Assembly (NCBI GenBank): GCA_022376515.1
Contig: WTXI01000047.1
Coordinates: forward strand, 177,470-241,469
From: Lactifluus volemus
Taxonomy: Eukaryota; Basidiomycota; Agaricomycetes; Russulales; Russulaceae
Direction: 5' to 3'
Length of the DNA stretch: 64,000 nt
The notes below the pieces were generated by a model. It was not told the origin of the DNA, did not search any database, and saw only the letters and a list, made by a program, of their open reading frames with translations. Positions 12,600 to 22,747 of this stretch are shown in pieces. Both the position numbers and the translations under genes were made by a program. Numbering within the stretch: position 1 is the stretch's first letter; every line of letters begins with the position of its first letter.

Positions 12600-14659
12600 C
12601 TAGCCGTAGCAATCAGTCATCTTCCCCTCATCATTTCCTATTACGTGGACCAGTTCCTCACTGCACAAGCGCGTATACCGTGCTCTAGTCGACGTCGACA
12701 TGAGCTCGATCGCACCCAAGGACGTCCCGTCCAGAGCATTACGCCCAGACATGGCGTATAGCGTGATCAAAAAGACAATGTGCGTGTGCAGCAAGAATGC
12801 GACCCTTTATGTGTTTGACTTTTTATCCCCGCCAACAGATTGCGAACGAACAAGGTAGAAATTGTCAGAGAGAAGAAAGAGAGACATCAATCGTGGACCG
12901 CGCACACACATACCTGAATACGATGAGCATGAAAGTTATGTAGTCTATCCCAATATCTTGCAGTTCTTCGGCTGTCCCGAACGTCAACAACAAGCCTGCC
13001 GTCACCAAAAGCTGGAATAGTTAATTCGTAAGCGAGGTGGGCTAAAATGAGGGAAATGAAACAAAAACGGGTCGGGTCTACTGACAAATGGTAACATGTG
13101 TCTGAACGCGCGTCCCTTGGATGCAGCTGCAGAGTCGGCCCCAGCACCGTCCGCAAGCGTATAGTCCGATCTATCGTTTTCTACGCCATCCGCAGGAGGA
13201 TACGATGGACAACGAAGCACACCTCGATGAGGCGCGTAAGGCGGCTAGTATGAGCGTGTAGCCAAATATGGCGTGCACAGTCGTCAAGAGCATCAGTTCA
13301 TGCTCATGGTGAGTCATCACAAAGCCGGTCAGAATGCAGCTGTGATCTAGAAGTCAGCGAGGATACATTGGGAAGAACGTCGGTTCTAAAAAAGTTACAT
13401 TGTTGAGGGAACGACTGTGCGCTGATGACGCCACCGAGATCAGTGTGTGTGAGATACATTGGCGTTGAAAAGGTGAAGAGAGAGAGGACTTGCCTGATTA
13501 TTCCGGGAAAGATAGACGCCGAGGATACCCCACACCACCCTATTCAAGGAAATGAGCAGAGGCAATCGCACACCTTTGAGCTATCAACTCACACAAGATG
13601 CCTATGGTGCTGCATATACATGACGTCAGGAGACGCACGTATGCTGCATGTCTTCGACTAACCACGGATCCCATGGACCTCCAGGATGCCGCAGAAGCGT
13701 GTTGACTAGCAGGGAGGCATTACACTAAGTGGAAGGACTTCGATCAATCGTTGCTACAATCACCTGTTTGTGAAAGACGCGATCAACTAACAGTGCATGA
13801 TAGAACAGCAAGGGTACGCACCCAAAATACGATAACCCACGAATCCCACCAGTCAGGGCTACGCCCGCTTCTGCGAATCCACATCTCGCCCACGAGAAGC
13901 AGGATCGCGAGAATCACACCATACGCAGTAAATGACCCACCCTAAATATACCACATCACGGAAGGAAAGATACGAAAACGCGTAAGAGGGCCGTTTACTC
14001 TCCTTCACAAGAGGGGATTTTGTCGTAAGCCACGTACTATACTAAAATGCCCGATACATTCCCGCATCGCGAAGCCAGGGCCACAATATCCGCGGACGCG
14101 ATCACGCCAAAGAGCAGCTGTACCCAACCGAGCACTGGACATGACTTTCCGACAATTCCGTGAGCACGCACGGCCAGGGCCGCCACGTCAGCTCGTGGAT
14201 GTGCAACTTGAGGTACACGCCGAGTGCGCCCTGCGCAGCAATCGACAATAGGAGGATGTTGGCAAATAGTCCATGTGCAAGGGAACCCCGGCCGCCATGT
14301 GCATGCCCAAGGATGTAGCCACCAAGCGTAAGCACGATGCCTGCAATCTTGATAACAGAAACAAAAAAAAAAAACCGGCCCAGACCGTCCGTAAGCTGAA
14401 GAGGAACGAGTGGCGCTGAGGCGTAACTTTACCTGGAGCGGGACATCCAACGACTACGTGAAAGACCGAATACCATGCCGATTGGAAAAAGGATGCCCCA
14501 GACGGTGGCTTGGAGGAATATGTGGATCCAGAGAATCGAGTCGATACTAATAGTAGGTACTTCCTCTGGAAGTTCGGTGTGAGAATGACGCTCGTGTCCG
14601 TGTACTGGGGTGAGCACGAGAAGAAGAGAGACAAACAGGCTGTAAGTGTGTCGGTTCAT
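12600..14659 (-). pseudogene. YTP1: Ytp1-like multi-pass membrane protein, two frameshifts
   Basis: Fungal DUF2427/Ytp1-type membrane protein of unknown activity. Exon 1 (14659-14433) encodes a signal peptide, a His-rich lumenal patch and the first membrane helix (ILFPIGMVFGLSRSR). Exon 2 (from 14347) gives GIVLTLGGYILGHAHGGR and YLKLHIHE, then HGIVGKSCPVLGWVQLLFG, the Ytp1 signature. Further exons give ILLLVGEMWIRR, VWGILGVYLSRNNQ, FVMTHHEHELMLLTTVHA and LLVTAGLLLTFGTAEELQD; the last ends at 12600. The signature continues only if one base is restored near 14174, and again near 13226 before LTRLIEVCFV. Both sites lack a G in a GGCC context. Either a recent pseudogene or sequencing errors. Confidence 0.7.
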
Positions 14660-14964
14660 GATGATGGGAGCAGAGGCGGGGCTGGATGGAGGCATTTTTT
14701 TTAGTAGCCTGAGCTTCCAAGACGGCCTCAGCACCGTTTGCAGCTCAGGTTTTGTCGTGCTCCGCTTAGCGATTTTTGTTTACATCAGGGTTAGCCTCTG
14801 CATGGTGGCAGTGTGATGGTGATGGCCTACCAGCAAGTAGTATCATGATTTACCTTGCTTGCAAGTGCGGGCGGTGCGGGCGATTTGCAGGAACCATCAA
14901 AGTTCACGTGACATACATTTTCCATACGGCTCTTCCGGCGAGCCCGTTCAGGAGCTTCCGAACA
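14660..14964. other. Intergenic upstream of the YTP1-like gene
   Basis: Presumed promoter side of the minus-strand gene; no gene or clear motif seen. Confidence 0.3.
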
Positions 14965-15054
14965 TAGTGTTGCCGCGGCTCGTGAGCCGCTAGGCCAAAA
15001 TCGCCCGAGCCGAGCCGATTTTGGCCTGGCGGCTCACGAGCCGCGGCAACACTA
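14965..15054. mobile_element. 90-bp near-perfect palindromic hAT-type MITE
   Basis: Begins TAGTGTTGCCGCGG and ends with its inverse; almost the whole element is one hairpin with a short GAGCC-containing loop. It is flanked by an exact 8-bp duplication TCCGAACA (14957-14964 and 15055-15062). The 8-bp TSD plus AGTGTTG ends fit hAT elements. Confidence 0.85.
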
Positions 15055-15062
15055 TCCGAACA

Positions 15063-15783
15063 GACTCCTAAAAATGTGATCAACGATAGGCTCGGCAGTA
15101 GCCATAGCTTAGTAACTTATACACTCCTCATTTTACGACACTAGAAATGCCGACAGTGTCGACATCAACCTTGCTTGTAGGCGGGTCACACAAAAAAGCA
15201 AGAAAAAGGTCCAGCAAACAATCTAATTCTAGTCAAACAAGAAAACTTGATGGAGCCCTGATTGTTGACAGCGTCGGGATGGACTTCCTGACCGGGGGTA
15301 GGGGCTCCGGCCCGAGGGACGCCCGTGTTACTGGGAGGGGACGACCTTGGGGATGACGACAAATTTTCATCATTCACGTGGGTTCGACGGTCTAAGCCAA
15401 GTACACTGTAAAAGGTGTCACTTCCATCAACAAGTGGATGTGGTGGTTCTTCAGGCAACGTACTCCCATGCCTCTGTGAGCATGGTCCATGCCAGTGTGT
15501 CAAGTTTTTTTTTTTTTGACATCTTACACGGACATTTCCAATTCTTTACCCTCTTTGATTTACTTTCCCTCCCTTTCATCCCCTGCATCTGCATCCCCTT
15601 TCAGGTTGTCGTCGCTATCACCTGCCCTACTCTCAGTACTCTGCCTCCTCTTGCATCTGCTGTCATCGTCTTCACACCCTCTCTCGCACCCTCTCTCACC
15701 ATCTTCACCTCCTCTCTTGTGTTGTCTCTGTTGCCACCATTGCCCGCCCCCTGTCGTCACTGCTTTCTTGTTAGCATGGTACA
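15063..15783. other. Pyrimidine-rich low-complexity flank, possibly the left part of element X
   Basis: No gene. From about 15510 a T-run is followed by CTCC/TCTC-rich sequence resembling the low-complexity modules at 58400-58650 and 61540-61830. The last bases, GGTACA, resemble the GGTACAGGGC site seen uninterrupted near 61525-61535 (reverse strand). This suggests the A2 insertion split one older unit whose other half starts at 36665. Confidence 0.4.
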
Positions 15784-16240
15784 TGTTATGGACTGACACA
15801 TGCCTTACTATACATTTTCGGACTACTGACTCATTTCTGCTGACTCCCTTGCTTATGCGAATGGACTGCCGATCGCTTTGTTTCAGATCGCTTACTTATT
15901 CTCTCATGATACAGCCTCGCACAGCACCGTACAGCCGCAAGTAACAGCCACATGCACAGGATGACTTGCTGATTCCTGAAACATGTTTCAAACCCTGAAA
16001 GCTGTACGAAGGTCACAGCCCCTATGGCTGTGCACATAGCCTCGTCTTCTTATATATAAAAACCCTGTACTTTCTGCCCTAGAGACCTTAAGTCTCAGTT
16101 TTGTTTCGCAATCCAAGTCTTCTATCTATTAGAACCTTGCTTGCCTAGAAGCATCAGACCTGAGAGAACCCTCTTGACATCACGCCCTTTGACTTCTTGA
16201 CACTTTGGTCTTATCTCTAAAGCCCAAAGCCCTTGACCTC
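15784..16240 (+). repeat. 5' LTR of gypsy element A2, left part
   Basis: Starts TGTTATGGACTGACA as in other family-A LTRs and carries the TATA box (about 16053) and the self-priming site. It is interrupted at 16240 by the LINE and resumes at 25529-25670, where it ends ACCTTAACA. Confidence 0.85.
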
Positions 16241-16294
16241 ATCACTCCTTTTCCTCTCATCACTCCTTTTCCTCTTACCACCATCATCTCACTC

Positions 16295-17461
16295 ATGCCT
16301 CCTCGCCATAAGCGTCTCTTGTCCCCTCATGTGGACTCTGCCCCTCCCACCCCCCCTCCTGCTCTTCGTGAAGCCGTCCTTCGTGACCCTGATTACGAAT
16401 TTGCTCCTCCACGCACTATCTGTGACACATTCGCTGAAGCGGTTGTGGCCATCGGTGACTACCTTCCTGCTGCGCTCGCCGAGAACTCCCCTCAGGTCCA
16501 CGCTCTCATGCGGGTCCTTTTGGACTTCCCGGCTGTCCTCCCCTTCCTACCCCCCCCTCGCTCTGACCCTCCCGTTCCCCCTGCCCCTCCAGGTCTGGAC
16601 CTCGCCTTGATCCAGGCCAACCTCGAGTTGCTCTCTGAGGTGATGGCTGACCTCCAGAAAAAGGTCAATGCTCCTGCCTCTCCTCCCCCTGCCCCAATGG
16701 CCCCGGCCGCTGCCAAGCCTCCGGCCAAAGCCCCCCCTAAAGCCCCCTCCCCTAAACCCTCCCCCGCCTCCTACGTGGCGAAAGCCGTTGCCAAGCCCTC
16801 GTGCCCCAGCCTTGTGGTTTCCTTGGCTTCCTTCCTCCCACCTGGTGCCCCGTGCCCTGACCCCAGCACGACCTGCGGAGTTCTAAACACGGACCTCGCT
16901 GCCTCCTCCCCCCCTCAACCTCCCCTCTCCGCTGTGAAATGGACAGCGAAAGGCAACCTCGTTGTCTTTGGGGGTCCCCATGGGACCCTCGCCACCCTTC
17001 AAGCCTCCTCCCCTCACATCTCGCGTATCCTCTCCTCCTACCTTTCCCTCCCTGCCTCCTCTCCCCTCCCTACCCCCCGCCCTAACGTCAAATGGTCTCG
17101 GGTCACCGTCAATGGTGTCCCGACCAGAGTCTCCCCCTCTTCTGGTGCCGCGTCGCCGGATGAGTGTCACCAGGCCCTTGTTGCCCTTAACCCTGCTTAC
17201 GCCTCCCTCCCGATCACCCTCCGCCCTTCTTGGGTCCACTCTCCCTCCTCTTACTCCGCCAGCACTGTCTCCTCCCTCGTGTTCGCCTTCGAGGATCCAG
17301 ACGGTTCTAGCCTCAAGACCCTGCTTTCCGATCGTCACCTTTTCCTCTTTGGAGTTCGAGGTGTCGTGAAGAAGTGGAAGCAGAAGCCCCCTCCTGCCAA
17401 AGCTCCCTCCAAATGGGCTCCCCCCCCTCCTTCCCAGGCACCGCCGCCCCCTCCGGTCTAG
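16295..17461 (+). CDS. LINE ORF1 (Gag-like RNA-binding protein)
   Basis: 388 residues from the ATG at 16295; the frame is open further upstream only because it runs through the LTR. Order: N-terminal PPRHKRLL, a segment with FAEAVVAIGDYL and a predicted helix LALIQANLELLSEVMADLQKKV, a Pro/Ala/Lys-rich linker, then a C-terminal domain with KWTAKGNLVVFGG and VKWSRVTVNGVP. It ends in a Pro-rich tail. Two-part layouts of this kind with a WSRVxVNGVP motif are typical of ORF1 proteins of basidiomycete LINEs, which coat the element RNA. No zinc knuckle is seen. The frame is intact over 1.2 kb. Confidence 0.7.
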   Translation: MPPRHKRLLSPHVDSAPPTPPPALREAVLRDPDYEFAPPRTICDTFAEAVVAIGDYLPAALAENSPQVHALMRVLLDFPAVLPFLPPPRSDPPVPPAPPGLDLALIQANLELLSEVMADLQKKVNAPASPPPAPMAPAAAKPPAKAPPKAPSPKPSPASYVAKAVAKPSCPSLVVSLASFLPPGAPCPDPSTTCGVLNTDLAASSPPQPPLSAVKWTAKGNLVVFGGPHGTLATLQASSPHISRILSSYLSLPASSPLPTPRPNVKWSRVTVNGVPTRVSPSSGAASPDECHQALVALNPAYASLPITLRPSWVHSPSSYSASTVSSLVFAFEDPDGSSLKTLLSDRHLFLFGVRGVVKKWKQKPPPAKAPSKWAPPPPSQAPPPPPV

Positions 17462-17525
17462 GTCTTGCCCTTCCGCGGGGTTCGGTCCGCCTTCTTCCTC
17501 TCTTTCTTCGGGGCCTGTGCCCTCC

Positions 17526-18133
17526 TGTTAAGGTTCCAAGTGGGACCTTTGTACGAAGTGTACGTTCGTTCGTGGAGTCAAGAACTAGACTTGCAAGACG
17601 TGCAAGTCAAGATCAAAGGTTCGATAAGGACGAGACTTAGTAAACGACTAAGTCAAGAGCGTTTCAGAGGTCAAGGGCTTTGGGCTCAGAGTGAGACCAA
17701 AGTGTCAAGAAGTCGAAGGTCGTGATGTCAAGAGGGTTCTCTCAGGTCTGATGCTTCTGGCAAGACAAGGTTCTAATAGATAGAAGGACTTGGATTGCGA
17801 AACAAAACTGAGACTTAAGGTCTCTAGGGTAGAAAGTACAGGGTTTATATATATAAGAAGACGAGGCTATGTGCACAGCCGTAGGGGCTGTGACCTTTGT
17901 ACAGCTTTCAGGGTTTGAAACATGTTTCAGGAATCAGCGAGTCATCCTGTGCATGTGGCTGTTGCTTGCGGCTGTACAGTGCTGTACGAGGCTGTACCGT
18001 GAGAGAAAATAAGTAGGTGATCTAAAACAAAGCGATCGGCAGTCCATCCACATAAGCAAGGGAGTCAGCGAAAATGAGTCATCAGTCCGAAATCGTATAG
18101 TATGAGTCAGCAAACACGTGTCAGTCCATAACA
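17526..18133 (-). repeat. 3' LTR of A1
   Basis: Family-A LTR, TG...CA ends. In sense orientation it is preceded by the purine-rich GGGGGATGG (plus 18134-18142), a good polypurine tract for second-strand priming. Confidence 0.9.
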
Positions 18134-18167
18134 CCATCCCCCGTCTAAGGCGCAGTCCCACCTGCGT

Positions 18168-21100
18168 TTACTCACGGTCCGCAGCATAGTCCCAGTCACT
18201 CATCTCCGCGTTGATCCAGCCAGACGTGGAGCGATCGACACCATGGCCGTACCAGAGGTAAGCCTTCTTGTCGTCGGTGTAGGGGCATGACCAATGCCAG
18301 TGAGGGTGTTCTAAGGGGACTCTACAAGCGTCTCCGAACTTGCATTGCTGGTGGGGTTCGTGACACGAAGGGCCCGAATGGCCGTAGTCGGCGCACCATT
18401 CACACCACTGGTGGAGGGGGCAGTCGACGTAGACGTGTCCGGGGTTTCGTCGCTTGCATCTACCACAATAGGGCGTGTGCGTGATCCGGGCTGCGGCGGA
18501 ATCAGCGGCGGTTCCACTGCTACTATTGACGACCCGTTCCATGCAAGTCTTGCAGTGAAGGGCACTCTCGCCGTCATGAACTGTACTCCCTGGCCACTGG
18601 TCGTCGTTAGCGTTACCGTCATTATCAAATGCCCATCCGAGTTCGTCGTCCTGGATAGGGGAGACAGATGAGGCGGGCGAGTTGCAGACGTTAGAGGTCG
18701 GTGAGTTTGATAAGGATGGTAAGTGGTTGTTTGGCGGGGAGGGGGCGGCGTCGCTCCTCGAGAGTCTATCAGGATCGGGGAGGTCCTCGTTCCACGTTGG
18801 CGGCGGGAGGACGGCGAGTGGGGTCCATGGACGTTCGGAGGGAGGTGTGAGGTAGTCCCAAATCGAACTTGTCGGTTTGGGTTGCTGTATGGCCCACGCT
18901 GCGAATTCGCAGGCCTGGAAGAGCGACTCTCTGAGGGTGTCATCGAGCGGCGTGATTCGCGGGTATAAGGCGGGAGATCGGGGGTCGGGGAGCGGTTTCT
19001 CGGACGCCGTGTATAGCTCACTGGGATAAACGGTGGAGAGGCCGAACGATGATTGGTAGAGGAAGGACGATGGGTGTACTGGGCGGATGGGACGTGGTGC
19101 GGGTAGGTCATATTTGGCTGGGACATGTTGCATATAGCGAATTGTGAGGGAGTTTGGTAAAGGTGGTGTGGTGGTGGTAGTTGTAGTGGTGGGGATGAAA
19201 GTTGGTGATGTCGTTTCTTGCTGAAGCAAGAGGGTTCTTATAGCTTTTGGTTGAGCTTTGTAAAAGGCTGTGAGTAGTTCTGGGGCGTCAACATTTTCAG
19301 CTGGTTCCCATGTGTTGTGTGCGGCGGAATAGCCTTTCCACTTTAGGAGGTATTGGAGCTTCGTCTTGTTCTTTGGTCCGATACGTCTGGACCCTAGAAC
19401 AGCTTCTACTTCGTACTCCTCTTCTCCGTCTACAAGTTCCGGTGGAGGCTGTTCGAAGTTCGGACCATGTTCGGGTGTTTCCGTATAGGGGGTGATCAGT
19501 GATGTGTGAAACACATCATGAATCTGCCATCGATCTGGAAGTTTGAGGCGTACTACTACTGGTGATATGACTTTGGTGATTGTAAAAGGTCCATAGCGTT
19601 TTGGGGCTAGCTTGCTGCTAAGGTGCGTCATTTTGAGATTGGTACCTTCAAGCCAGACCTTTTCTCCTATGGCATATTTTCGGTAGTGGCGTTGACCCTT
19701 CTTGTGTTCTGTGCGTTTGTGAAGGAGGGTCTGTGCGTGTTTCATTGCTGATCGGGCTTTTTCTCGGATGTTTTTGAGTTCTTCGGATCTTTTGTTGACA
19801 TAGGGTAGATGGCTTGTGATCCGAGAGGTTGTGACGAGAGGGGTGTATCCGATGAGGAGTTCGTACGGAGTAAATCCGGTTGTGGCGTTTGGCCATGAGT
19901 TATGGACGAACTGGGCCATGGGTAGAAGTGTGGACCAGTCATTCATGTAATCATTGCCGTAAATGCGGAGATATTGTTCCACTCGTTGGTTGCTTCTTTC
20001 CGATTGACCGTCTGTTTGAGGGTGATAGGCGGTACTGATATTTTGCGATATCTTGAGTTTCTGGCAGAGCCCCGTAGCTAGATGTGATGTGAAGCGGGGA
20101 TCTCTATCAGAGATGATTCTTCGGGGAATGCCGTAGTTCGGAAAAACGTTGGAGATGTATAGGTCGATTACTTCTTCCGTGGTGATCTTTTTTGTACACG
20201 GTAAGAAGACGGCAGCTTTAGTGCAATCGTGATCAACGATCGTAAGGATGGAATCATATCCGTGTGACTCGGGAAGATCCGTGATAAGGTCCATTGCCAC
20301 GACTTGGAAAGGAACATTAGATGTCTCCTGTTCTCGTGGTTCTATGGGAGCAATGGGGGGTTTTGGGCGATGGGTAAGGGGTTTCGTTGACTGGCATGTG
20401 GCGCATCCTTTGACGTATTGTGTGACATACTGCTTGAGTCCAGGCCACCAGAAGTTATGGAAGACTTCTATCATGGTGTTGGCGATGCCTGGATGGCCAG
20501 CGAGCTGATGGTCATGATAACGCCAGAGTATATCTTTCTTCAGTTGGTCGTTTTCAGGGACTACTGGAGCGTCCGCTTTCCACCACTGTCCTTTGTGATC
20601 TTGTTCTAGCTGATGTTCTTCGGCCCATTGTTTCATAAGGTCGTCGTTTTCTCTTTGCGCTAGCCAGACACGTTTTTCAATGGAGTGGAGTCCCATCGCT
20701 TGAACAAAGAGCTTGTCAGGTAGTACCACAATGTCTTCGTTGTCATCATCGCCTTTGGGAATGGCGGGATGTCGTGACAAAGCATCAGCACGATTTGTAG
20801 CGCCAGGTTTGTGAATAAGTTCGAAGTTAAACTCCGCTAATTTGCTTAGATAGCGCGCTACTCTTCGTGCGATATTTCGTGGTGACCGATAAAATCGGAG
20901 ATTGTTGTGATCGGTGTATACTTTGATTGGGAAAGGTGAGGATAATAATACGTGTTCCCAACGAAGGAGTCCTCTGACGACTGCTAAGAGTTCGCGGTCA
21001 TAAACTGGATAATTTCTTTCTGCAGCGTTGAAGGTGTGTGAGTCGTAACCAACTGCTCTAGGTTTGTTATCCTTGTCTCTTTGAAGTAGGACTGCTCCAG

Positions 21101-22691
21101 TGGCATATTGGGAGGCGTCTACTTCAAGTTCAAAGGGTTTTGAGTAGTCGGGTCGGTATAGGACTGGGTCTTCTTGTACGCGTTGGAGTAAAATTTTTAG
21201 GGTGTTACTGCACTCATCGGTCCAGTCGAACTTCACCCCCTTCTTTAGAAGTGCAGTAATGGGGCGTGCGATATCGGCAAAGCCGCGGATAAAGGGCCTT
21301 TGAAAACCGAGGACGCCAAGGGTACTTCGGACGTCTTCGACCTTCGTAAGGACGGTAGGCCAGTTAGCAAGACCATTTCTTTTTGTTGGGTCAATCGTGA
21401 TTTTCCCATCACGGACTTCAATACCAAGGTATTTGACTTGTTCCTTTTCAAAGTGACATTTTGACGCTTTGAAGAATAGGGAAAGTTCACGAGCGCGTGT
21501 GAGAACTGCATGGGTGATCTCGCGAAGTTCTTCTAGATTGTCGGAACAAATGAGGACGTCATCCATATAAATTAGAATGCGTCCTGGGTATTTGTTGACA
21601 AGATCGGCGAAGGCGGCATCCATGAATCGTTGGAAGACCGCTGGTGAGTTTCGTAATCCAAAGAACATCACTTTAGGTTTAAAAAGACCATAGGGAGTTT
21701 TGAACGCTGCTTTCCATTGGTCTTCGTCTTTAATGCGGATATTGTGATACCCCCATCGAATGTCAAGGGTAGTAAAATACCGCATGCCATGGAGTTGTTC
21801 TAGAAGATTTTCGATGCGGGGGAGAGGGTAAACATCGGGAATAGTGTGTTCGTTAACGCGTCGATAATCTTGAACTGGTCTAGAAGTTCCATCTGCTTTA
21901 GGGATAAGGAACCAGGGTGATGACCAAGGGGAGTCTGTTTGCTCGATATAACCTTTTTCCTGATGTTCTTTGAGGAATTTCTTTGTAATTTCTTTCCCTT
22001 CTTCAGTTAATGGATAAACTTTGCAGTTAATGATGTCAGGTGCGTCTGGTTTCAACTTTATTTCCATGTCGAATTTTCCACGACTAGGAGGGAAGCGTTT
22101 TGCTGCTTCTTCGTCAAAGATGAAGGCGTGTCGTTGATATTCAAGGGGTATTCCTTGAACAGCAGCACTGGAAGCCGTGCGTCGTTCGGTATCCGCGATA
22201 GCCCACTCTTGTGATTTTCCAGCAGGTTCTAAAGCTCGCGCGAGTAAAACTCGAGCTTTTTCTTTGAGAGCCACTGCTGCGTAGTAATATTGGGACTCGA
22301 GGCAAATCTTCGGGTTTTCATCGTCTAAGGTTCGGTCTTTCCAGTTGAGTTTTGGGTTAAACGTTTCTAGCCACGGATATCCAAGGATGACGCGATCCAT
22401 GCCTAGGTCCGTGATGAAGAAGTTTTGTAATTCTTCTAATTTTCCCATACGGATACGTAAAGTAGAAAACTTCGTGACTCGTCCTAGTTTGTTTTCTGTC
22501 CCATCGACGTTAAAGATCTGGATTGGTTTGTCTAGATCTTTTGTTCCTAGTTGCCATCTTTCTGCCGTTCGATGATCGATGAAATTACTGGTGGCGCCAC
22601 TATCAACTAGTGCTTTGTCTTCTTTCGTTCCGCCGTTATAGCTTGAATAAATAATGGGGACTTCCATTGATGAAATGGCATTTAAATACAA
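18168..22691 (-). CDS. A1 Pol: protease, RT, RNase H, integrase, chromodomain, Cys-rich tail
   Basis: 1507 codons by the open frame. The listed first codon is TTG; the first ATG is codon 9, and the frame is open upstream into gag. Protease DSGA is near residue 30, RT YMDD near 375, RNase H DASQ near 524 and YTDHNNL later. The integrase zinc motif ends GCATC near 765, and the core has D (MDLITD, about 800), D (ISDRD, about 863) and E (QTDGQSE, about 895). A chromodomain at about 1085-1140 contains KWKGYSAAHNTWEP. A Pro/Ser-rich linker follows, then a Cys/His-rich module at about 1405-1475 (CGRC, CEWC, CKFGDAC) and a Trp-rich end. All catalytic residues are present, and no stop or frameshift was seen. 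Confidence 0.95.
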   Translation of the reverse strand: MYLNAISSMEVPIIYSSYNGGTKEDKALVDSGATSNFIDHRTAERWQLGTKDLDKPIQIFNVDGTENKLGRVTKFSTLRIRMGKLEELQNFFITDLGMDRVILGYPWLETFNPKLNWKDRTLDDENPKICLESQYYYAAVALKEKARVLLARALEPAGKSQEWAIADTERRTASSAAVQGIPLEYQRHAFIFDEEAAKRFPPSRGKFDMEIKLKPDAPDIINCKVYPLTEEGKEITKKFLKEHQEKGYIEQTDSPWSSPWFLIPKADGTSRPVQDYRRVNEHTIPDVYPLPRIENLLEQLHGMRYFTTLDIRWGYHNIRIKDEDQWKAAFKTPYGLFKPKVMFFGLRNSPAVFQRFMDAAFADLVNKYPGRILIYMDDVLICSDNLEELREITHAVLTRARELSLFFKASKCHFEKEQVKYLGIEVRDGKITIDPTKRNGLANWPTVLTKVEDVRSTLGVLGFQRPFIRGFADIARPITALLKKGVKFDWTDECSNTLKILLQRVQEDPVLYRPDYSKPFELEVDASQYATGAVLLQRDKDNKPRAVGYDSHTFNAAERNYPVYDRELLAVVRGLLRWEHVLLSSPFPIKVYTDHNNLRFYRSPRNIARRVARYLSKLAEFNFELIHKPGATNRADALSRHPAIPKGDDDNEDIVVLPDKLFVQAMGLHSIEKRVWLAQRENDDLMKQWAEEHQLEQDHKGQWWKADAPVVPENDQLKKDILWRYHDHQLAGHPGIANTMIEVFHNFWWPGLKQYVTQYVKGCATCQSTKPLTHRPKPPIAPIEPREQETSNVPFQVVAMDLITDLPESHGYDSILTIVDHDCTKAAVFLPCTKKITTEEVIDLYISNVFPNYGIPRRIISDRDPRFTSHLATGLCQKLKISQNISTAYHPQTDGQSERSNQRVEQYLRIYGNDYMNDWSTLLPMAQFVHNSWPNATTGFTPYELLIGYTPLVTTSRITSHLPYVNKRSEELKNIREKARSAMKHAQTLLHKRTEHKKGQRHYRKYAIGEKVWLEGTNLKMTHLSSKLAPKRYGPFTITKVISPVVVRLKLPDRWQIHDVFHTSLITPYTETPEHGPNFEQPPPELVDGEEEYEVEAVLGSRRIGPKNKTKLQYLLKWKGYSAAHNTWEPAENVDAPELLTAFYKAQPKAIRTLLLQQETTSPTFIPTTTTTTTTPPLPNSLTIRYMQHVPAKYDLPAPRPIRPVHPSSFLYQSSFGLSTVYPSELYTASEKPLPDPRSPALYPRITPLDDTLRESLFQACEFAAWAIQQPKPTSSIWDYLTPPSERPWTPLAVLPPPTWNEDLPDPDRLSRSDAAPSPPNNHLPSLSNSPTSNVCNSPASSVSPIQDDELGWAFDNDGNANDDQWPGSTVHDGESALHCKTCMERVVNSSSGTAADSAAARITHTPYCGRCKRRNPGHVYVDCPLHQWCEWCADYGHSGPSCHEPHQQCKFGDACRVPLEHPHWHWSCPYTDDKKAYLWYGHGVDRSTSGWINAEMSDWDYAADRE

Positions 22692-22738
22692 GCTATTCGG
22701 TACTAAGGCTCGGATCCAGGCGGGGAGATCAGAGCCCC

Positions 22739-22747
22739 TTAAAAAGA
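22739..22747 (-). promoter_or_regulatory. Candidate -1 frameshift / readthrough site at the gag stop
   Basis: Gag ends TCT TTT TAA. A -1 slip of the TTT codon gives TTT TTA AGG and enters pol, which has no ATG before codon 9 and stays open upstream through the gag end. The same UCUUUUUAA run closes A3 gag (51967-51975). It is not a textbook X XXY YYZ heptamer, so reinitiation is an alternative. Confidence 0.5.

Noticed and set aside
15747..15783. Exact GTACA target duplication for A2
   Set aside because: The right flank reads TACAG, so the match is offset by one base; kept only as a suggestion, not as proof.
16205..16294. Upstream extension of the LINE ORF1 to 418 residues
   Set aside because: These codons lie in the interrupted LTR and at the LINE 5' end; the ATG at 16295 is the first one inside the LINE suited to start ORF1.
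18311..19126. 271-codon ORF overlapping the Pol tail (minus, other frame)
   Set aside because: Lies wholly inside the real Pol frame in Pro/Ser/Thr-coding sequence of high GC; shadow ORF also seen in the other copies.
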